NCBI GenBank assembly: GCA_013694825.1
Contig: JACDBR010000175.1
Span: 1-8,033, forward strand
Reading direction: 5' to 3'
DNA from: Solirubrobacterales bacterium
GTDB lineage: Bacteria > Actinomycetota > Thermoleophilia > Solirubrobacterales > 70-9
Length of the DNA stretch: 8,033 nucleotides
A program made the position numbers and the translations under genes. Shown here piece by piece: positions 6,485 to 8,033 of the stretch (position 1 is its first letter; every line of letters starts with the position of its first letter). Below the pieces are notes generated by a model. The model was not told where the DNA came from and searched no databases. It saw nothing but the letters and a program-made list of their open reading frames with translations.

Positions 6485-7498
6485 GTGGCTCGAGTCAGAC
6501 GCGTCGACTGCTCGCAGCCGGGGATTCAGCGGATCGGGCGTGGGCGCGGCTTCTCCTTCCACGAGGAGGACGGCGAGCTGGTCCGAGATCGGGAGGTGCT
6601 CGATCGGATCGGCCAGCTCGCGATCCCGCCTGCCTGGAAGCAGGTCTGGGTGTGTCCGATCGCCAACGGTCACATCCAGGCGACCGGCTTCGACATCGCC
6701 GGTCGCAAGCAGTACCTCTACCACGACGCCTGGCGGGCCAACCGCGATCGCGAGAAGTTCGACGAGATGCTCGAGTTCGGGCGCGCCCTGCCGAAGATCC
6801 GCGAGCGACTACGCGCCGACTTGCGAAAGCGCGACCTGGTCCGCGACAGGGTGCTCGCCTGCGCCGTGATGCTGCTCGACCTCGGATTCTTTCGGATCGG
6901 CAGCGACCGCTACGCCGAGCAGAACGAGACCTACGGGCTGGCGACGCTGCGCAAGAGGCACGTGAGCATCAGGTCCAAGAGCGCCCAATTCGAGTTCGAG
7001 GCCAAGGGCTCAGAACGCCAGACCTACGAGGTCGCCGAACCCGCCGTGCAGACGACGCTTCGGCGGCTGAAGGAGCGCCGCGGCGGTGGGGCCGAGCTGC
7101 TCGCCTACCGCCGCGAGGGCAAGTGGGTCGACGTCAAGGCCACGGACGTCAACGAGTACCTCAAGCGGGTCTCCGGCGGCGAATACTCGGCCAAGGACTT
7201 CCGCACCTGGAACGCGACCGTGCTCGCCGCGATCGAGCTCGCCCGCCGGGCCGACCAGGCGGCGGGCTCGAAGGCGGCACGCAGGCGAGCCGCCAAGCAG
7301 GCGACCCAGGCAGTGGCCGACTACCTCAGGAACACCCCAGCGGTCTGCCGCTCGGCCTACATCGACCCGCGCGTGTTCGACCGCTTCGACTCCGGCGAGA
7401 CGATCGCTCTCGAGCGCATGCTCAGCGAGACCGGCGAGGACGAGTTCGTCGACCGCCTGCGGATGGAGCGTGCGGTACTGCGGCTGCTCTCCGACTAG
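6485..7498 (+). CDS. DNA topoisomerase IB (poxvirus/Deinococcus type)
   Basis: A type IB topoisomerase relaxes supercoils of either sign without ATP through a transient 3'-phosphotyrosyl nick. The 337-aa length fits the small bacterial/poxviral class. The N-terminal DNA-clamp domain includes RIGQLAIPPAWKQVWV (41-56), NGHIQATGFDIAGRKQYLYH (61-80) and W83-R-x-x-R/D-x-x-KF. The catalytic domain carries Arg137 (FFRIGSDRYAEQN), Lys174 (FEAKGS), Arg240 (KDFRTWNATVLAA), Asn283 (LRNTPAVCR) and the nucleophile Tyr292 (SAYIDP). Vaccinia has His at the Asn position; the Deinococcus enzyme, from memory, has Asn, so this is a normal bacterial variant. GTG 6485 is chosen because AGGAGA (6472-6477) is 7 nt upstream. 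All five active-site residues are present, so the enzyme should be functional. It probably forms an operon with the 74-aa gene before it. Confidence 0.95.
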   Translation: MARVRRVDCSQPGIQRIGRGRGFSFHEEDGELVRDREVLDRIGQLAIPPAWKQVWVCPIANGHIQATGFDIAGRKQYLYHDAWRANRDREKFDEMLEFGRALPKIRERLRADLRKRDLVRDRVLACAVMLLDLGFFRIGSDRYAEQNETYGLATLRKRHVSIRSKSAQFEFEAKGSERQTYEVAEPAVQTTLRRLKERRGGGAELLAYRREGKWVDVKATDVNEYLKRVSGGEYSAKDFRTWNATVLAAIELARRADQAAGSKAARRRAAKQATQAVADYLRNTPAVCRSAYIDPRVFDRFDSGETIALERMLSETGEDEFVDRLRMERAVLRLLSD

Positions 7499-7565
7499 GA
7501 CGAGCCCGCCTGGGGTAAGACCTCGTGCAGCCGGCCATGCGTCGGGGGCAGGGAGCGGAGAGAGA

Positions 7566-7808
7566 ATGCTTATAGCCGTCGTCATCGTCGTGTGCATCGT
7601 CCTGGCCGTGCTCGCGTTCCTCGTGCCGCGGCTCTCCCGCCACCCCGAGCGCGGCGTCTCGAAGGTCCTCGGCGGTGGCTCGCGCGCCGCCGGCAAGGCC
7701 CCCGGCCCCGCCGGGCGGCTGCTGAGGAAGCCCTTCTCCAGCTCTCAGAAGGCGACCAGCAAGAGCGCGTCCAAAGGACGCGAGGGCCGATCCAAGCTGC
7801 CGTTCTGA
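7566..7808 (+). CDS. Small single-pass membrane protein with basic Ser/Lys-rich tail
   Basis: I do not recognise a family. The 80-aa product begins with a strong hydrophobic helix (residues 2-20, LIAVVIVVCIVLAVLAFLV) ending at PRLSRH, followed by a Gly/Ala/Pro-rich linker and a tail rich in Lys, Arg and Ser (about 51-77). Positive residues outnumber acidic ones by far (two Glu, over a dozen Lys/Arg after the helix). By the positive-inside rule the tail should face the cytoplasm, where it could contact lipid head groups or nucleic acid; this is inference. The start is ATG 7566, with GGAG at 7557-7560 placed 5 nt upstream inside a purine-rich run. It lies 67 bp after the topoisomerase gene and its stop is 16 bp before the kinase start. 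It could be read from the topoisomerase promoter; no convincing promoter of its own is seen in 7499-7565. The N-terminus is not a cleavable secretion signal of standard form because no basic n-region precedes the helix. Confidence 0.72.
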   Translation: MLIAVVIVVCIVLAVLAFLVPRLSRHPERGVSKVLGGGSRAAGKAPGPAGRLLRKPFSSSQKATSKSASKGREGRSKLPF

Positions 7809-7812
7809 GCCG

Positions 7813-7818
7813 TAACGT
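7813..7818 (+). promoter_or_regulatory. Putative -10 box (TAACGT) for leaderless kinase transcript
   Basis: TAACGT fits TAnnnT and ends 6 nt before ATG 7825, with cgcccg between and no Shine-Dalgarno. It sits directly after the stop codon of the preceding small gene, so the kinase may be transcribed separately despite the short gap. Confidence 0.5.
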
Positions 7819-7824
7819 CGCCCG

Positions 7825-8033
7825 ATGGCGCTGAAGCTCGCGCTGCTGGCCAACCAGGAGTCCGGCTCCGGCGGGGCCGAGCGGGTGGTCGACGCGCTGC
7901 GCCGGCATGGCGCCGAGGTCACCTGCTTCGACGTCGGCGGACTCGAGGAGGCGATCGCATGCGACCCCGAGCGACTCGCCGTGGCCGGTGGCGACGGCTC
8001 GATCGCCCCCGCCTTGCCGGCGCTGCTCGAGGT
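7825..8033 (+). CDS. Diacylglycerol/lipid kinase family protein (YegS/DagK-type), N-terminal fragment
   Basis: The first 69 codons of a lipid kinase of the DAGK catalytic family, truncated by the right edge. These cytoplasmic or membrane-peripheral enzymes phosphorylate diacylglycerol or related lipids using ATP. The N-terminal strand LKLALLANQESGSGGAERV (3-21) matches the nucleotide-binding start, though the usual 'NPxSG' has Gln-Glu in place of the Pro. The hallmark GGDGS (55-59) follows AVA, corresponding to the family's GGDGT phosphate-binding loop. The helix ERVVDALRRHGAEV and strand between them fit the Rossmann-like fold. Start ATG 7825 is placed by the family N-terminus and the -10-like box 6 nt upstream. 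An NAD kinase also has a GGDG motif, but the N-terminal 'N-x-x-SG' pattern favours the lipid kinase family. The substrate cannot be stated from this fragment. Confidence 0.85.
   Translation, partial: MALKLALLANQESGSGGAERVVDALRRHGAEVTCFDVGGLEEAIACDPERLAVAGGDGSIAPALPALLE

Noticed and set aside
7500..7526. Nested stem ACGAG/CTCGT with an inner CCC/GGG after the topoisomerase stop
   Set aside because: The inner and outer stems are separated by an asymmetric 7-nt gap and there is no T tract; too weak to call a terminator or riboregulator.

Overview
The window is high-GC bacterial DNA with tightly packed genes, strong G/C bias at third codon positions and frequent GTG/TTG starts. The gene set (RarA, a DUF1385/YqhQ-type protein, methylmalonyl-CoA epimerase, poxvirus-type topoisomerase IB, a YegS/DagK-type kinase) and three TAnnnT boxes lying 6-7 nt before start codons fit a deep-branching actinobacterium, perhaps Thermoleophilia/Solirubrobacterales. 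That placement is inference. There is no rRNA, tRNA, CRISPR array, insertion sequence or phage gene. This looks like a chromosomal housekeeping region.

Layout. On the minus strand, rarA (268-1638) is followed by the N-terminal part of an ABC transporter ATPase that leaves the window at base 1. A divergent intergenic region of about 130 bp separates rarA from a plus-strand block. That block is an M20 metallopeptidase (1776-3110), coupled by an ATGA overlap to a DUF1385 protein (3107-4009), then an unusual one-transmembrane FtsH-like AAA protease (4063-5672) whose reading frame is broken once near 5247. Next come methylmalonyl-CoA epimerase (5749-6159), an unrecognised 74-aa protein (6236-6460), topoisomerase IB (6485-7498), an 80-aa cationic single-pass membrane protein (7566-7808) and the N-terminus of a lipid/diacylglycerol kinase running off the right edge.

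How the genes relate. RarA (stalled-fork processing) and Top1B (supercoil relaxation) are both DNA-maintenance enzymes but are not in one transcription unit. The M20 peptidase and DUF1385 protein are very likely co-translated. The 74-aa protein and Top1B are probably co-transcribed (24 bp gap, each with a good Shine-Dalgarno). The peptidase, epimerase and kinase genes each look leaderless.

Most notable points: the ftsH-like gene has lost the extracytoplasmic domain typical of FtsH and carries a single-base frameshift that removes the third zinc ligand from the first-frame product; and a repeated leaderless-promoter architecture occurs at three genes. I found no clearly new multi-gene system.
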